Below are positions 1 through 6,695 of a DNA stretch of 8,185 nt, piece by piece. Below the pieces are notes generated by a model, which saw nothing but the letters and a program-made list of their open reading frames with translations, did not search any database and was not told the origin of the DNA. Numbering within the stretch: position 1 is the first letter of the stretch; each line of letters starts with the position of its first letter. The stretch is from NCBI GenBank assembly GCA_020444775.1, contig JAGRHX010000927.1, positions 1-8,185 of the forward strand. The letters run 5' to 3'. This DNA comes from Gammaproteobacteria bacterium (GTDB taxonomy: Bacteria > Pseudomonadota > Gammaproteobacteria > HK1). The position numbers and the translations under genes are program-made.

Positions 1-739
1 CCTCGGCCTGGTCGGCCTGGAGCTTGGCGCCCAGGTTCTCGCCCACGTCCACGTCTGCGATGTCGATGGACAGGATCTCGAACGCGGTGCCCGAGTCCAG
101 GCCGCGCTCGAGCACCACCTTGGAGATCCGGTCGGGATTCTCCAGCACCTCCATGTGATTCTTGGCCGAGCCGATGGTGGTGACGATGCCCTCGCCGACC
201 CGGGCGACGATGGTCTCCTCGGTCGCGCCACCGACCAGCCGGTCGAGGTTGGTGCGCACCGTGACCCGCGCCTTGACCTTGAGCTGGATGCCGTCACCGG
301 CGATCCCGTCGATGGTGTTCCTGGACATCTGCCCCGACGGCACGTCGATGACCTTGGGATTGACCGAGGTGCCGACCGCCTCCTGCACGTCGCGACCGGC
401 GAGGTCAATGGCGCAGGCGCGATCGTAGTCGAGCTTGATGTTGGCCTTGCTCGCCGAGATCAAGGCCTTGACCACCCGGTCGACGTTGCCGCCGGCCAGA
501 TAGTGGGCTTCGAGCTGATCGGCCGAGATGTCGATGCCGGCCTTCTTCGCGGTGATGCGCGCGGTGACGATCACCGAGGGCTTCACCTTGCGAAAGCGCA
601 TGAAGATGATCTGGATGAGACTGACCGGTGCGTTCGACAGTATCGATTGCCACCACAGCCAGAAGGCGTTCCAGATGAAGCCGACCACGGTGATGGCGAT
701 CAGACCGACGATGAACAGGCCGATGAGATTGATGGACAT
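1..739 (-). CDS. floA: Flotillin-like protein FloA (C-terminus beyond window)
   Basis: Bacterial flotillin-like scaffold (FloA/YqfA, UPF0365 family) that sits in the inner membrane and organises membrane microdomains. Reading left from 739 gives 246 codons, open to the window edge; the family is about 330 residues, so roughly the last quarter, the Glu/Ala-rich coiled coil, lies outside. Residues about 4-35 form a hydrophobic, Trp-rich membrane hairpin or segment. Family hallmarks follow: [55 protein letters not shown] and the [18 protein letters not shown] stretch near the edge. The ATG at 739 has a GGAG ribosome site 7 nt upstream. It is the last visible gene of the NfeD module, 106 nt after the short NfeD gene, matching the NfeD-FloA pairing known from Bacillus. 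Identification is by recognised family motifs; the role in this organism is inferred. Confidence 0.95.
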   Translation of the reverse strand, partial: MSINLIGLFIVGLIAITVVGFIWNAFWLWWQSILSNAPVSLIQIIFMRFRKVKPSVIVTARITAKKAGIDISADQLEAHYLAGGNVDRVVKALISASKANIKLDYDRACAIDLAGRDVQEAVGTSVNPKVIDVPSGQMSRNTIDGIAGDGIQLKVKARVTVRTNLDRLVGGATEETIVARVGEGIVTTIGSAKNHMEVLENPDRISKVVLERGLDSGTAFEILSIDIADVDVGENLGAKLQADQAE

Positions 740-845
740 GCACGTTCTCCGTTGACGATGCCTGTCGGGCCCAGGTACCTCTGTGCAAAGGCGCGGTATG
801 GATATGCGGTCAGCTTGGTTCGAGTGGTCCGAGGATGCAAGCGCC

Positions 846-1409
846 TCAGGCCGAGTCCGTTTCGTCGTTCGCGCGCGTGACGAATACGATAGGCCCGTCG
901 ACCGCGCGCACCACCACCGGGTCGCCGCGTTCGAGGCTGCCGGACTGGCTCTGCACGTCGCATTCGCCGCCGGCGAAGCGCGCCCGGCCCGACGGTCGGG
1001 CGGCAGTCACCATATGACCCCTCGCGCCGATCCCGATGCCCAGCTCATCGAGCAGATGATGATAGCCGGCCTCGGCGCCGATCTCGGCCTGCGCGACCAG
1101 GTATCTGGAGCGGCGTATGCGTTTCAGTCCCCAGCGCACCAGCAGCACGCCCAGACAGGGGGTGATCGCGGTGACCAGCCAGCCGGCCAGATCGCCGGCC
1201 TCGAAGGCGTGATAGATGGCGGCGCCGGCGGCGGCGACCGCGCACAGAAACAGCACGCCGAAGGACACGACGAAGATTTCGAGTACCAACAGGATCAGCG
1301 CGAGCAGCAAAAAGCCCACAGACAGGGCCAGGGACGACCAGTCCATGCCGGCCTGCGCAAGCAGCGGCTCGAGGGTGGCGAGCAGGGTGGTCTGTAGCCG
1401 TTCGCTCAC
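846..1409 (-). CDS. Short NfeD-like membrane protein with C-terminal OB-fold
   Basis: A 187-residue NfeD-family protein without the protease domain. Three hydrophobic segments are seen at about residues 25-45, 48-68 and 74-93. A soluble C-terminal region of about 125-180 has the Gly- and Val-rich beta pattern of the NfeD OB-fold ([18 protein letters not shown], then [11 protein letters not shown]). Start is GTG at 1409; its GTGA overlaps the TGA of the upstream long NfeD gene by 4 nt, so translation is probably coupled. Proteins of this kind are thought to act with flotillins and the long NfeD protease at the inner membrane; no enzymatic activity is expected. The next gene downstream is floA. 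The family call rests on architecture and neighbours; the exact partner is inferred. Confidence 0.85.
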   Translation of the reverse strand: MSERLQTTLLATLEPLLAQAGMDWSSLALSVGFLLLALILLVLEIFVVSFGVLFLCAVAAAGAAIYHAFEAGDLAGWLVTAITPCLGVLLVRWGLKRIRRSRYLVAQAEIGAEAGYHHLLDELGIGIGARGHMVTAARPSGRARFAGGECDVQSQSGSLERGDPVVVRAVDGPIVFVTRANDETDSA

Positions 1410-3016
1410 GCGTCGTTCCGCTCAGTGGGCGCCGCCGCCGTGGACACACCGGCAGGCGGCCCGTCGTCCGGTTCGGCCCGCACCACGACCTCGCCCAGGC
1501 TCACCTCGACCACGCGCACCGCGGTGTTGCGTGCAACGTACGCACCATGCTCGGCGCGCGCGCTCAGATACTCGTCACCGATGCGTACCCGGCCACTGGG
1601 TCTCAGCACATCGACGGCGACGCCACGCTGGCCGATCAAGCGATCCGCGTCCGCCTCCAGACGCCCCGCGCTGCTGCCCTTGACCTCGGACTCCACTGCC
1701 AGGCGGTGATGCAGCGCGGTGCGCGGCAGGTAGTGAATCGCGACCAATATGCCGACCGCGACGATGCCGACCGCCATTGCGCTGCTCAGGGCCGCGTTCT
1801 CCAGCGCTTCGAGGAACAGCGGGTCGGTGAGGTCGAAGTCGAACTCGTTCGGCACCAGCGCCAGCACCAGCCCGGCGAAGGCGAGCAGGCCGCCGGCAAT
1901 GGCCAGCAGACCGCCGGTCGGCGCCAGCATCATCTCGGCAACGATCAAGCCGACACCTAGCAGCAGCATCACGAGCTCCATGTTCTGCAGCATGTCCAGC
2001 GAGTACTGCGAGAGCACGAAGGCGGCGCCGAACAGGGCGGCGAGCCCCGCCCAGACCCCGATCCCCGGTGTGCTGAGCTCGAAGATCAGGAACAGCATGG
2101 CAAGCCCCGCGAGCACCGGGGCGAAACGGCTGAGCGCCCAGGCGACGCGCTCGGGGGCGGTGGGATTGAGATCGATCACCGCGGCGGATTCGACCCCCAG
2201 ACGCGCGTACACCGCGTTCAGATCGGCGACGTTCGCGGTCGCCATGCCCATGCTCGTGGCCTCCAGGCCGGTCAGCGTCAGCAGCCGGTCCTTGCCACGC
2301 CAGATGATGAGCTGCTGCGGATCGTCGCGGTCGATATCGGGGTTGGCGGCCAGATAACCCGGCAGATCGTCCTCGATCACATAGTCGACCCGACCGTCCT
2401 CATGACTGACCCGATACAAGGCCTGCTGGCGCGCGGTCATCTTCAGCAGCGGTCCGCGATTCCAGCCATGCTGCTCGGCAGCCTGGCTGAGCAGCGTACG
2501 CACCACCGTCTCGAACTTCTCCGGCGCGTACTCGATCTTGCCCTCGGGCGTCCGCAGGATCACGCCGATGTCACCGATGGACGCGGTCTCGGTCAACAAC
2601 AGCTGGCGATGCGCGTAGGCAATGAGCGCGCCCGCGGAGATGGCGCGGTAGTCGACGAAGGCGATGGTCTCGACCCCGTCCGCTTCCAGATCGAGGATCT
2701 GCTTGAAGATGTCGCGAGCGTAGAGCACCTGGCCGCCGTCGGTGTCGATGCGCATGACCAGGGTCGAGACGTTGCGTGCCCGCACGTCGTCGACCACACG
2801 CGCCACATACAGGCTCTGCACGCGGTCGATGGGGCCGCTGATCGTCGCCTGCGCGACGCGGCCGGGCGCGGCTGCGGAAGCCTTCTCATCGTCAGGCTGT
2901 GACGCTGCGGCGAATGAGAGCACAACGCCGATCAGCAATGAGAGCAGCCGGGCAATCCGCAGGCCCGTAGGCCGGTCATTCAGCTGTACGGCGCTGACCC
3001 GCTCAGATCTCGGCAT
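1406..3016 (-). CDS. Long NfeD: membrane-bound ClpP-class serine protease
   Basis: A 536-residue protein of the NfeD (nodulation efficiency D, PH1510-type) family. An N-terminal hydrophobic stretch at about 20-38 looks like a signal peptide or anchor. A ClpP-like protease domain spans about 55-270: the strand VMRIDTDGG (88-95) is the oxyanion region, RAISAGA (124-130) carries the probable nucleophile Ser127, and Lys167, 40 residues on, suits the dyad base by comparison with Ser97/Lys138 of PH1510. The usual TPGG appears here as TDGG. Four or five membrane segments follow at about 297-338, 346-388 and 408-428, then an OB-fold at about 460-515. The ATG at 3016 has AGGA 8 nt upstream and overlaps the preceding gene by 14 nt. 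The protease is expected to cleave hydrophobic membrane-protein segments near flotillin; the substrate is unknown. Confidence 0.92.
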   Translation of the reverse strand: MPRSERVSAVQLNDRPTGLRIARLLSLLIGVVLSFAAASQPDDEKASAAAPGRVAQATISGPIDRVQSLYVARVVDDVRARNVSTLVMRIDTDGGQVLYARDIFKQILDLEADGVETIAFVDYRAISAGALIAYAHRQLLLTETASIGDIGVILRTPEGKIEYAPEKFETVVRTLLSQAAEQHGWNRGPLLKMTARQQALYRVSHEDGRVDYVIEDDLPGYLAANPDIDRDDPQQLIIWRGKDRLLTLTGLEATSMGMATANVADLNAVYARLGVESAAVIDLNPTAPERVAWALSRFAPVLAGLAMLFLIFELSTPGIGVWAGLAALFGAAFVLSQYSLDMLQNMELVMLLLGVGLIVAEMMLAPTGGLLAIAGGLLAFAGLVLALVPNEFDFDLTDPLFLEALENAALSSAMAVGIVAVGILVAIHYLPRTALHHRLAVESEVKGSSAGRLEADADRLIGQRGVAVDVLRPSGRVRIGDEYLSARAEHGAYVARNTAVRVVEVSLGEVVVRAEPDDGPPAGVSTAAAPTERNDA

Positions 3017-3434
3017 CGTCGACGTCCTGCTCGAGCAACGCCGTGGCCAGCGGATCCGGTAGTGCCTGCATCAGCGCGTCGGGCACGCTGCTGGCCGGCG
3101 ACCAGAGGGTCGCGTAGTCGCCGCCGTCACGTCGCCGCCAGACCAGGAAGCAACGCCCGTCGGCGCTGATTGCGAGCTCCGCCCATTCGTTGTGATAGAA
3201 GCTGTCCAGATCCGCGCCGCCGACCAGGGTCGCAAGTCGCAGTCGTTGCGGTCGGCTGACCGGATCCATCACGGTCATCACCACCGGATCGGCCTGCGCG
3301 GCGCGCTGCAGCGCTTCGCCGAGCAGCGCGTCCAGGGCGGCGCTCTGGGCCTGTGGAAACTGCCGCCAGCGGGCCAGCAGCTGTGCCCGCAGCCGCGCCA
3401 GAGGCTGCGTCGCCGCACCGGGTTGGTCAGCCAC
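3003..3434 (-). CDS. Uncharacterised 143-residue soluble protein upstream of nfeD
   Basis: Not recognised as any family. The 143-residue product has no signal peptide or membrane segment. Residues about 8-50 are Ala/Gln/Leu/Arg-rich and likely helical; about 64-110 look like a small beta-rich domain with HNEWAELAISADG and CFLVWRRRDGGDYATLW; the tail is acidic (EQDVDDAEI). The start is taken as GTG at 3434 with a weak GGAA about 7 nt upstream, so it is less certain than the reading frame. The end overlaps the nfeD start by 14 nt, which suggests co-translation and supports it being real. It starts 43 nt after the PhyH-type dioxygenase gene on the same strand. A role linked to the NfeD/FloA membrane module is guessed only from position. 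Confidence 0.75.
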   Translation of the reverse strand: MADQPGAATQPLARLRAQLLARWRQFPQAQSAALDALLGEALQRAAQADPVVMTVMDPVSRPQRLRLATLVGGADLDSFYHNEWAELAISADGRCFLVWRRRDGGDYATLWSPASSVPDALMQALPDPLATALLEQDVDDAEI

Positions 3435-3477
3435 GACACGTTTCCAGGCTGCTGGCCGCTGCCATGATCGGTACTCT

Positions 3478-4338
3478 TCAACCGTTGCGCTGATGGATCA
3501 CGTCGGCCTGATCGGCGGGCGCGTAGAAATAGGATCCGGGCCGGAACTCATAGCCCAGATCGCCCAGCAGCCGGCGCTGGCGCGGCGTGCAGCGATCGAG
3601 CACGTCCGGCGGCGCGCCGAAGTCATAGCAGCGCACGAACATCTGACAGTAGTTGTACAGCAGGGTCTTACGCGCCCGGTTGGAATGGTTCGGGGCCGGG
3701 CCGTGCCACAGCGAGTGCGGGAACAGGAAGCAGTCGCCGGCCTTGCCGGTGAGCTGCACGGCGCCGCCGGTGTGCGGGGTGGGCGCCGGATACTCGCCGG
3801 CCTCCCATTCGGGGAAAGGCCGATTGTGGCTGCCGGGGAACACCGTGAAGGCGCCGCTGTCCTGCTCCTGGACGTCGCTGAGCAGATACAGGGCCTTCAT
3901 CGCCAGCGGCCGGCTGCTCTCGGTCACCCGTACCCGTCGTAGCGCCTCGCCACCATCGGTGTGGGTGTAGCCGGGAAAGTCCTGGGTGGCGGGGCGCACG
4001 ATCGCCTGCGACATGCTGAACAGGATCCAGGGCCCCATGATGTCGACGACCAGATCGAACACCGGCGAGCGATCGATGAGATCGATGAAGGCCTGGTTGT
4101 AGCTCAGCAGGTCACGTCGATCCATGAAACCCTGAGGGTCCTGATCGACCGCGCCCGGCAGCCAGGCATAGTGACCGCGTGGCAGCATGGACGACATCGG
4201 CTCGTAGCCGGGCAGGGTACGGACCCGGTCCAGCTCGTCGGCGAAGAAGCCGACCTCGTCGGCATCGAACACCGCCGGCAGGTGGATGTAGCCGTCGATT
4301 TCCCAACGTTTGCGCTGCTCGGCGCTCAAGGTCTGCAT
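3478..4338 (-). CDS. PhyH-family Fe(II)/2-oxoglutarate dioxygenase
   Basis: A 286-residue cytoplasmic enzyme of the phytanoyl-CoA dioxygenase superfamily, which couples 2-oxoglutarate decarboxylation to substrate hydroxylation. The iron triad is visible: His126 and Asp128 in YTHTDGG (HxD) and His212 in SLWHGPAPNHS, with Arg223 after it as the likely 2-oxoglutarate carboxylate ligand. The region TVFPGSHNRPFPEW (165-178) is the usual family loop. The length is typical. The reading frame stays open upstream to about 4626, but the ATG at 4338 is chosen because an AGGAGG site lies 6 nt before it and the upstream stretch is Arg-rich with no family resemblance. The gene is divergent from an HD-domain oxygenase candidate, recalling the PhnY/PhnZ pair of phosphonate catabolism. 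The substrate is not known; PhyH proteins act on many small molecules. Confidence 0.93.
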   Translation of the reverse strand: MQTLSAEQRKRWEIDGYIHLPAVFDADEVGFFADELDRVRTLPGYEPMSSMLPRGHYAWLPGAVDQDPQGFMDRRDLLSYNQAFIDLIDRSPVFDLVVDIMGPWILFSMSQAIVRPATQDFPGYTHTDGGEALRRVRVTESSRPLAMKALYLLSDVQEQDSGAFTVFPGSHNRPFPEWEAGEYPAPTPHTGGAVQLTGKAGDCFLFPHSLWHGPAPNHSNRARKTLLYNYCQMFVRCYDFGAPPDVLDRCTPRQRRLLGDLGYEFRPGSYFYAPADQADVIHQRNG

Positions 4339-4344
4339 GGGTGG

Positions 4345-4350
4345 CCTCCT
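4345..4350 (-). promoter_or_regulatory. Strong Shine-Dalgarno site fixing the PhyH start
   Basis: The minus strand reads AGGAGG, 6 nt before the ATG at 4338. It decides the start of the dioxygenase against the longer in-frame extension. Confidence 0.85.
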
Positions 4351-4411
4351 CAGGTGGTCTGGCGTGCCGGCGCGGTCGAGCGGATGCGTCCTCCGGCGTC
4401 GACCAACATCG

Positions 4412-4441
4412 AATATAGCCATGCCTGCGTCTCCGCGTCGA
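4412..4441 (-). promoter_or_regulatory. Possible sigma-70 promoter for the PhyH gene
   Basis: On the minus strand, TATATT (plus 4417-4412) matches the -10 consensus in five of six positions. TCGACG (plus 4441-4436) matches the -35 in four of six, with an 18-nt spacer. The promoter would place the transcript start about 65 nt before the dioxygenase ATG. It is the only AT-rich patch in a GC-rich gap, which favours it, but the -35 is weak. Confidence 0.3.
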
Positions 4442-4566
4442 CTGTGCGGCTGCTTGACCGGGTTCGCGGCGCGCCATAGCCTGAGGAGTCGAGCAGCGGC
4501 GTGACGGTCCGGTGCCCGGCCGGTCCGGCGCGGGTGGTTCCTGTCCGTGCTGCGCTTGTAGTTGAC

Positions 4567-4605
4567 GTAGACACAGGGCGTAGACACAGGGCGTAGCCAC
4601 GGGGC
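4567..4605 (+). repeat. Three tandem 13-bp direct repeats
   Basis: Copies are GTAGACACAGGGC at 4567-4579, the same again at 4580-4592, and a third at 4593-4605 with two changes (positions 5 and 9). The 13-bp unit is not a multiple of three, so a coding repeat is unlikely. The array ends about 35 nt before the ribosome site of the HD gene. Possible roles are binding sites for a regulator, at a spacing near one and a quarter helical turns, or simple slippage duplication; the sequence does not decide. Confidence 0.85.
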
Positions 4606-4640
4606 GTGGCACGTTGTGTGCCTCATCCAACCGATCCACC

Positions 4641-4646
4641 GGAGGT
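4641..4646 (+). promoter_or_regulatory. Shine-Dalgarno site fixing the HD-domain gene start
   Basis: GGAGGT lies 7 nt before the ATG at 4654. It favours that start over an in-frame ATG-type start at 4606, which would add 16 residues without family likeness. Confidence 0.85.
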
Positions 4647-4653
4647 GGTCCCG

Positions 4654-5394
4654 ATGACGACATCAGCACTGGATATGGCGGAAGCGCTCGAGCAACAGCA
4701 GCTCGAGGCGCTGGGCGAGAAGTTCATCCAGAAGTCCTGGCTGTTCCATCTGGCCGACGGCGATCGCAGCGCGCCGGGCCGGGCGCCCGGTCAGCAGGTG
4801 CTGATGGGCGAGGATCCGCGCTTGCCGCAGATGCCGGAGGCGCCGACCCTGCTGGATTTCTTCCGCTACCGCTTCTCGCCCTCGCAACAGCATCTGCTGC
4901 AGAGCGCCCGGCTGGCGCGTAAGAACGGTCTGTCCGGCAAGATGATCCTGGCCTGTCTGCTGCATGACATCGGCACGGTCGGCTTCATCCGTTCCGACCA
5001 CGGTTACTGGGGCGCGCAGCTGGTCGAGCCGTACGTGGACGAGGAGGTGAGCTGGGCGATCCGCATGCACCAGGTGATGAAATTCTTCCCGGACGAGGAT
5101 ATCGGTTATCGCTATCCGCAGAGCTATGTGGAGATGTTCGGCGCCGACTATCAGCCGCCCGCCTACGTGGTTGCCGAGTACGAGCGCGCGCGCAAGCACA
5201 AGTGGTATATGTCAGCGCGCATCATCTGCATGAACGACGAATATGCCTTCGACCCGAACATGGAGGTGCCGCTGGAGGAGTTCGAGGGCGTGATCCGCGA
5301 CCACTTCCGGCAACCGGCCGAGGGCCTGGGCAACGACGACTCGCCGAGCGCGCACATGTGGCGGACCTTGTGCCGTCCCTGCAACGCGCTCTGA
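4654..5394 (+). CDS. HD-domain protein, probable PhnZ-like diiron oxygenase
   Basis: A 246-residue soluble HD-superfamily protein. Candidate metal ligands are His80 (SQQHLLQSA), His104-Asp105 (LLHDIG), His116 (SDHGYWGA), His139 (IRMHQVMKF) and Asp195 (CMNDEYAF). This H-HD-H-H-D set is that of the mixed-valence diiron oxygenases such as PhnZ and myo-inositol oxygenase. The steps 80 to 104, 116 to 139 and 139 to 195 are close to those recalled for PhnZ (24, 24 and 57), whereas 104 to 116 is shorter. The N-terminal 75 residues are longer than in PhnZ and lack its Tyr-Gly-Gly-Glu substrate-gating motif, so the substrate probably differs. The gene is divergent from a PhyH dioxygenase and 54 nt upstream of an alpha/beta hydrolase. 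An oxygenase role is inferred; a HD phosphohydrolase remains possible. Confidence 0.85.
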   Translation: MTTSALDMAEALEQQQLEALGEKFIQKSWLFHLADGDRSAPGRAPGQQVLMGEDPRLPQMPEAPTLLDFFRYRFSPSQQHLLQSARLARKNGLSGKMILACLLHDIGTVGFIRSDHGYWGAQLVEPYVDEEVSWAIRMHQVMKFFPDEDIGYRYPQSYVEMFGADYQPPAYVVAEYERARKHKWYMSARIICMNDEYAFDPNMEVPLEEFEGVIRDHFRQPAEGLGNDDSPSAHMWRTLCRPCNAL

Positions 5395-5448
5395 CCGGGC
5401 GCGCCGCGCCGGTGTGGAATCGATACGGACAGCTCCGGGGAGCAGCTG

Positions 5449-6204
5449 ATGCCTGAACTGAACCGGGATGGCGTGGCCATCCACTACGAGGACGACGGCA
5501 GCGGTCCGCCGATCCTGCTCACGCACGGCTTCGGCGCCTCGACCGGCATGTGGGCGCCACAGGTCGAGCGCTTCGCGTCCGAGTATCGTCTGGTCCGCTG
5601 GGACATGCGCGGCCATGGCGCCAGTGACCATCCGCAGGCGCTCGAGCACTACAGCCAGGCGGCGAGCATCGCCGACATGCTGGCCCTGCTCGATCATCTG
5701 CGCATCGAGCAGGCGGTGATCGCCGGCCATTCACTGGGCGGCTATCTGTCCCTGGCCTTCCACGCCCGCCACCCGGAACGTTGCCGGGCCTTGATCCTGC
5801 AGGGCTGCGGCCCGGGTTATCGCAGCGAGGCCTCGCGCGAGAAATGGAACGAGCGTGCCGAGAGCCGCGCGCGCAGCATCGAACAGGGTGGTCTTGATGC
5901 GCTGGGTGGCGGTGCCGAGGTCAAGGTCAGTCTGCAGCGCTCCGCGCACGGCCTCGCGCAGGCCGCGCGCGGCATCCTGTCGCAGGTCGATTCGGTGGCG
6001 ATCGACAGTCTGCCGAACATAAAGGTGCCGGTGCTGATCATCATCGGCGACGGCGACACCCACTACCTGCAGGGTTCGGCGTACATGGCCGAGCGCATCC
6101 CCAACGCCCGCAACGTGGTGGTGCCGGGCGCCGGGCACGGTGTGAACATCGAGCAGCCCGAGGTGGTCAACCAGGCGATGGCGGAGTTCCTGGCCGGGTT
6201 GTAG
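5449..6204 (+). CDS. Alpha/beta-fold hydrolase
   Basis: A 251-residue single-domain alpha/beta hydrolase. The nucleophile elbow GHSLGG places Ser95 as catalytic Ser. Asp203 in IIGDGDTHY and His230 in PGAGHGVNIEQP complete the triad. THGFGAS (25-31) is the oxyanion HG motif, and WDMRGHGASD is the usual loop after strand 4. Residues about 125-180 form the helical cap, which sets specificity. Length and layout match the 3-oxoadipate enol-lactonase, haloperoxidase-like and C-C hydrolase group, but the substrate cannot be told. The start has GGGGAG 6 nt upstream. It follows the HD gene by 54 nt on the same strand with no terminator, so the two are probably co-transcribed, and it may hydrolyse a product of the oxygenase pair. 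Confidence 0.93.
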   Translation: MPELNRDGVAIHYEDDGSGPPILLTHGFGASTGMWAPQVERFASEYRLVRWDMRGHGASDHPQALEHYSQAASIADMLALLDHLRIEQAVIAGHSLGGYLSLAFHARHPERCRALILQGCGPGYRSEASREKWNERAESRARSIEQGGLDALGGGAEVKVSLQRSAHGLAQAARGILSQVDSVAIDSLPNIKVPVLIIIGDGDTHYLQGSAYMAERIPNARNVVVPGAGHGVNIEQPEVVNQAMAEFLAGL

Positions 6205-6695
6205 AGGGAGCGATCACGGCCTCCCCAGCTGCGGTGACGGAATCGGTTTGGCGGTCTGACCACCGGTCTTGGGCACTTGGTGCAATCGGCCACTGATTGG
6301 TCGTTGTCGACGGTCGATGTGCGGCCTCACTTCAGGGCGTCAGCGCTTCGATGCGCAACAGGTCGAGGTGCACGCCGGTATCGCAGTGATGAACCGACTG
6401 ACCCCACTAGGCATGCCACAACGCGCCTGAAGTCGACCCGTTCACGGCCGCTCCTCCCTGTCCGCGCGTATGCAATTACTTGATCAACAACGCCGTCATC
6501 GGGCGTCAACGTGCTGAGCACCCGTTCCGCAGCGTCTGCGGTGAATGGAAGTTCCCATCCAGCTCGCTCGGATGATGAGTAGGACCGAGCTTCGATGCAC
6601 CGGAAGCCGGAATATGTTGGTCTGCTTCAGTTGGTGCAGGCTGCTCGCGCGAGGAGGACGAATCCAGGACGAAGCGTGGGTGGAACTCTATGCGT
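6205..6695. other. Gene-poor stretch with transposase remnant
   Basis: About 490 nt between the hydrolase and the toxin gene hold no intact gene. The open frames here are short, overlapping and low in recognisable motifs. A probable IS5-family transposase tail is at 6293-6430. The rest, including 6431-6690, shows nothing assignable; a perfect 10-bp palindrome (CTCGCGCGAG) lies at 6644-6653 with no T-run, so it is not a clear terminator. A 5-bp GGGAG/CTCCC stem just after the hydrolase stop is too weak to call a terminator. The patch is less GC-rich than its flanks, which fits acquired and decayed DNA. Confidence 0.55.
6293..6430 (+). pseudogene. Remnant of an IS5-family transposase C-terminus
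   Basis: The frame ending at the TGA 6428-6430 reads RQRFDAQQVEVHAGIAVMNR then LTPLGMPQRA. This resembles the tail of IS5-family transposases, where a Gly/Ser-Arg-Arg-Phe element and a Gln-x-x-Glu helix are followed by Leu/Met-Asn-Arg-Met-Thr-x-Leu-Gly-Met-Pro and the end of the protein. Nothing of the DDE catalytic domain is present upstream, since the functional hydrolase gene ends at 6204, so at most the last 40-45 residues survive. No terminal inverted repeats were found. Recognition is from motif memory only and could be wrong. Confidence 0.45.

Larger units (their letters stand above)
4339..4653. other. Divergent intergenic control region between the two oxygenase genes
   Basis: These 315 nt separate the PhyH and HD-domain genes, which point away from each other. 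The region contains both ribosome sites, a possible minus-strand promoter near 4412-4441, a GC-rich stretch at about 4500-4540 with two GGTCCGG copies, and three 13-bp direct repeats at 4567-4605. A TTGACC (4454-4459) and a TTGACG (4562-4567) on the plus strand resemble -35 boxes, but neither has a convincing -10 at the right distance. Open frames crossing the region are Arg-rich and look non-coding. No regulator gene is present in the window. Confidence 0.6.

Noticed and set aside
155..1397. Long plus-strand open frames opposite floA and the NfeD genes
   Set aside because: They are rich in Asp, Gly, Arg and His, show no motifs, and lie antisense to well-recognised genes in GC-rich DNA.
3447..3463. 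Hairpin between the PhyH gene and the unknown small gene as a terminator
   Set aside because: The stem has a mismatch, is only about 6 bp and has no T-run after it on the minus strand.
4562..4590. Sigma-70 promoter for the HD gene using TTGACG
   Set aside because: No acceptable -10 hexamer lies 15-19 nt downstream; the repeats occupy that position.
4339..4626. N-terminal extension of the PhyH dioxygenase to an upstream start near 4626
   Set aside because: The added 96 residues are Arg/Pro-rich with no family likeness, cross the 13-bp repeats and ignore the AGGAGG site before 4338.
6208..6225. Terminator after the alpha/beta hydrolase
   Set aside because: Only a 5-bp GGGAG/CTCCC stem with a 10-nt loop and no T-run.
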